Source of the DNA: Rivularia sp. MS3
GTDB lineage: Bacteria > Cyanobacteriota > Cyanobacteriia > Cyanobacteriales > Nostocaceae
Assembly: GCA_019192545.1 (NCBI GenBank)
Contig: JAHCMI010000010.1
Location: 62,001 to 126,000 of the forward strand
DNA length: 64,000 bases
Reading direction: 5' to 3'
A model generated the notes under the pieces. The model had not been told where the DNA came from. It did not search any database and was given only the letters and a program-made list of their open reading frames with translations. Each line of letters begins with the position of its first letter. Position 1 is the first letter of the stretch. The position numbers and the translations under genes were made by a program. Shown here piece by piece: positions 61,618 to 64,000 of this stretch.

Positions 61618-62940
61618 TTAATTATTAAAATCAGCTTGTAAAAATGGCAATTTAACTGCTATATAAGCAACTAACCAACCGGGTAAAGAATGAGCGGAAC
61701 CAATGTTATAAAATCCGGATTCAAAAAAACAAAGACATAATTCGGCTAAAAGAGCGCTACATAGTGCTAATTTCAATTCAAAATGCTCTTTGTTTATATA
61801 ATTTGCACTCTGTTGAATTTGATTAATAACAATCGACCATAAAGGAACAAATGTTAATAAGCTACCAATTAAACCAATTTGGTATGTCAAACCAATATAA
61901 GCATTATGAGCAGTTCCAACCCACAATCTTTCAAAGAAAATGCTTTGAGCAGATTTATGTAATAATAAAGCTTCTTCACTCCCCCAGCCATGACCAATTA
62001 ATATCGAAATTGGTGAAGATAAAATCTTTTCAATAAACAAAGGCCAAAGTAAATTAGTGCGATAGCTTGTAATACCCGCACCTTTAGAAGTAGTTAAGTT
62101 TTCGTATAATTTTTCAAAGAAAGATGATTGAAAAAAATCTACACTTACTATTAACAAAGCACTAATAGCTATTGTAGCAATGCCATATATCATTAACATT
62201 TCTATACCTTTATATCTCGACCAACATATCAGGTAGTAAAGTAATAAGATACTTAAAGCAACTAAGGGAGTTCTTGCACTACTGATAATAATTGCAGTAA
62301 ATATAATTATTGTTGGAATAAACCTTAATATTCCCCAGTGTTTCTGTCTGGATGAAAACCAGATAGATAAAGGTAAAATAACAATTCCTAGAGCGGCGGT
62401 AGCATTTGGATTAAAAAATATACCGCTGGGAGCGCCCATTAAAACAGGAATTATTCTAAGTGCATTGCCAATTAATCCAATAGTATAAATAACAGTAGCA
62501 CTGTAAACTAAATTTTTAATAATTGCTGTAGCATCGTTAAAAGAATTAAGTACGCTTTGTACTCCCCAAGTTAAGGATAAGTAAGCTAATAGAAAAGAAA
62601 CTGCTTTGAAAATACCTGTTTGATAAAAGTCTGCTGCATACAGTACACCATTTAAATCGGCATAAGCTGTACTGATAATAATTACTGTAAATACTAAAAA
62701 CGCGAAGCGGTCAAAATTATTACGTTCCCATTTCCCAGAAATAAATATTTTATTGAAACCGTAAATTAATAAAACGATTAATCCTATCCATCTTCCCCAA
62801 TAAGCTACCGCTGTTCCAGGAGGAATAACAAAGCTATTAATTGCTAAAGCGAAAGGAAGCCACCCAAATGTAGGCAGCCAGTGTAACCATTTTTTGGTTT
62901 GTATTGAATTATTTATTTGTGGTTGATAGGTTTGAGTCAC
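61618..62940 (-). CDS. O-antigen ligase/polymerase-like membrane protein
   Basis: Multi-spanning; ISSARTPLVALSILLLYYLI, GHGWGSEEAL...AHNAYIGLTYQIGLIGSLL typical of Wzy/WaaL proteins. Confidence 0.8.
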   Translation of the reverse strand: MTQTYQPQINNSIQTKKWLHWLPTFGWLPFALAINSFVIPPGTAVAYWGRWIGLIVLLIYGFNKIFISGKWERNNFDRFAFLVFTVIIISTAYADLNGVLYAADFYQTGIFKAVSFLLAYLSLTWGVQSVLNSFNDATAIIKNLVYSATVIYTIGLIGNALRIIPVLMGAPSGIFFNPNATAALGIVILPLSIWFSSRQKHWGILRFIPTIIIFTAIIISSARTPLVALSILLLYYLICWSRYKGIEMLMIYGIATIAISALLIVSVDFFQSSFFEKLYENLTTSKGAGITSYRTNLLWPLFIEKILSSPISILIGHGWGSEEALLLHKSAQSIFFERLWVGTAHNAYIGLTYQIGLIGSLLTFVPLWSIVINQIQQSANYINKEHFELKLALCSALLAELCLCFFESGFYNIGSAHSLPGWLVAYIAVKLPFLQADFNN

Positions 62941-63018
62941 CGGATTTTAGATTTTAGATTTTGGATTGGTATTTATGAGGATTTTGCTTTTAACTACTAC
63001 TCTCTTCTCACTATCAAG

Positions 63019-64000
63019 TTATGTTATATTCACATACTTATCTGAATTACTATTTATTGCTATTTGACTCATATATTCAGGAATTTTAACTGAGAAATTA
63101 TGTAAAATTATCGGTGCTATTTCTAAACAAGAAATCTTTCTTCTGATTTGTTTATAACTAGTGTCTTGAGGGTCGTAAATTAATAAAGAACCTTCTTTCA
63201 CATGATAAGCATTTGTATTCGTTTCATCTTCAATTGAAATATTTTCTAAACCAAGTTTATCTAAAGGTATTGAATGTCCTTTTAATGATGCATTTGCAAT
63301 TTTTTTCTGAGCTAAATTAACCTGACCAAAAATTACAGAAAATAAACCGTCTTCTTTTTGAGCAAATTTTATCAGTTTACCTTTGATAGATAATTGACTC
63401 AATTGATTCCGAAATTCTTCAACCCATTGCTCTTTGACAACAATCCCGAATTCTGGGAACATGGCAGGAGTTTGATACCAAGCATTATCGGGAATACCCA
63501 AAGCAGACATGAATTTTTTGGGATGGGTTAAGTTTAATTGGGTTTTTACCATCCATGCGGTAGTTGCACTCTGTCCCATGCTCGATGCTATCCATAAAGT
63601 ATATTCGGGATGATTATCGACGAAACGCACTAATTGAGCAAAAAACTGCTCGAATTTACTCATTGCAAAATCAATCTCGCCATTATATCTAGAAACCCAC
63701 CCACTGTTATAGCCGAAGTTTTGGTAATCTTGAGGAAATAATGCAGCCCAATAACGATGCATTGATGAAGCTACATGGTTAGTAAAAAAGGTAGCGAAAT
63801 CTGGTTGAGTGGTTTTGAGTTGTTTGAGGAATAAGTCAAAAGTAAGAACAGCTTGATAAGTACGTCTGCGATTTTTTCTGTAGGGTTTTAACTGTTCTGT
63901 TAATAACTGTTTTGCTGTGTCGATTAATGTAGGTATTCTTAAACCAAGTTTGGGAAGATGAGCAAAAAGTCTAATGGTGGCTTCTATAGGAATTTTGCTA
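63019..64000 (-). CDS. Hypothetical protein, possibly AlkP-superfamily-like; 5' end beyond window
   Basis: Frame remains open upstream of the listed Met to the window edge (SKIPIEATIRLFAHLPKLGLRIPTLIDTAKQLL...DFATFFTNHVASSMHRYW); contains LWIASSMGQSATTAW. Confidence 0.55.
   Translation of the reverse strand, partial: SKIPIEATIRLFAHLPKLGLRIPTLIDTAKQLLTEQLKPYRKNRRRTYQAVLTFDLFLKQLKTTQPDFATFFTNHVASSMHRYWAALFPQDYQNFGYNSGWVSRYNGEIDFAMSKFEQFFAQLVRFVDNHPEYTLWIASSMGQSATTAWMVKTQLNLTHPKKFMSALGIPDNAWYQTPAMFPEFGIVVKEQWVEEFRNQLSQLSIKGKLIKFAQKEDGLFSVIFGQVNLAQKKIANASLKGHSIPLDKLGLENISIEDETNTNAYHVKEGSLLIYDPQDTSYKQIRRKISCLEIAPIILHNFSVKIPEYMSQIAINSNSDKYVNIT

Noticed and set aside
1-64000. CRISPR arrays, tRNA or rRNA genes
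   Set aside because: No repeat-spacer structure or recognisable tRNA/rRNA sequence found on reading; a tRNAscan/CRISPR search would be needed to exclude them fully.

Overview
Cyanobacterial DNA, judging from gene content and scattered GCGATCGC (HIP1) sites. Three zones are visible. (A) ~1-33.8 kb, all minus strand: most of a large NRPS/PKS cluster in the transcriptional order FAAL-ACP-C-A-PCP, KS-AT-KR-ACP, C-A-PCP-C-A-PCP, C-A-PCP-E, C-A-nMT-PCP-C, a SyrP/TauD-type dioxygenase, a condensation-like domain lacking HHxxxDG fused to A(Asp)-PCP, and a truncated C-A... protein. Hand-read adenylation codes suggest Gly, Ser, Orn, Orn and Asp. The Asp module next to the dioxygenase indicates a beta-hydroxyaspartate lipopeptide siderophore, resembling the cyanochelin class. 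Two consecutive NRPS genes share an apparently identical 1149-bp adenylation-core block. (B) 34.6-43.5 kb, plus strand: AraC/PchR-type regulator, AMIN/TonB-dependent receptor, MFS transporter, sucrase/ferredoxin-like protein, FecB-type binding protein and a FetAB-like ABC pair, i.e. the matching uptake/export/regulation set. (C) 43.6-60.2 kb: a graveyard of truncated, frameshifted and nonsense-interrupted genes (NACHT-WD40, Uma2, CcbP-like, HNH, Rpn and others) with nested mobile elements (group II intron, IS5-like, IS630-like, further transposase remnants). Three ~26-27-bp hairpin repeats of one family are inserted inside coding sequences, one of them in the NRPS. (D) 60.3-64 kb: polysaccharide-type genes (GT4 glycosyltransferase, O-antigen ligase/polymerase-like). 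All calls come from reading the sequence; no searches were run.
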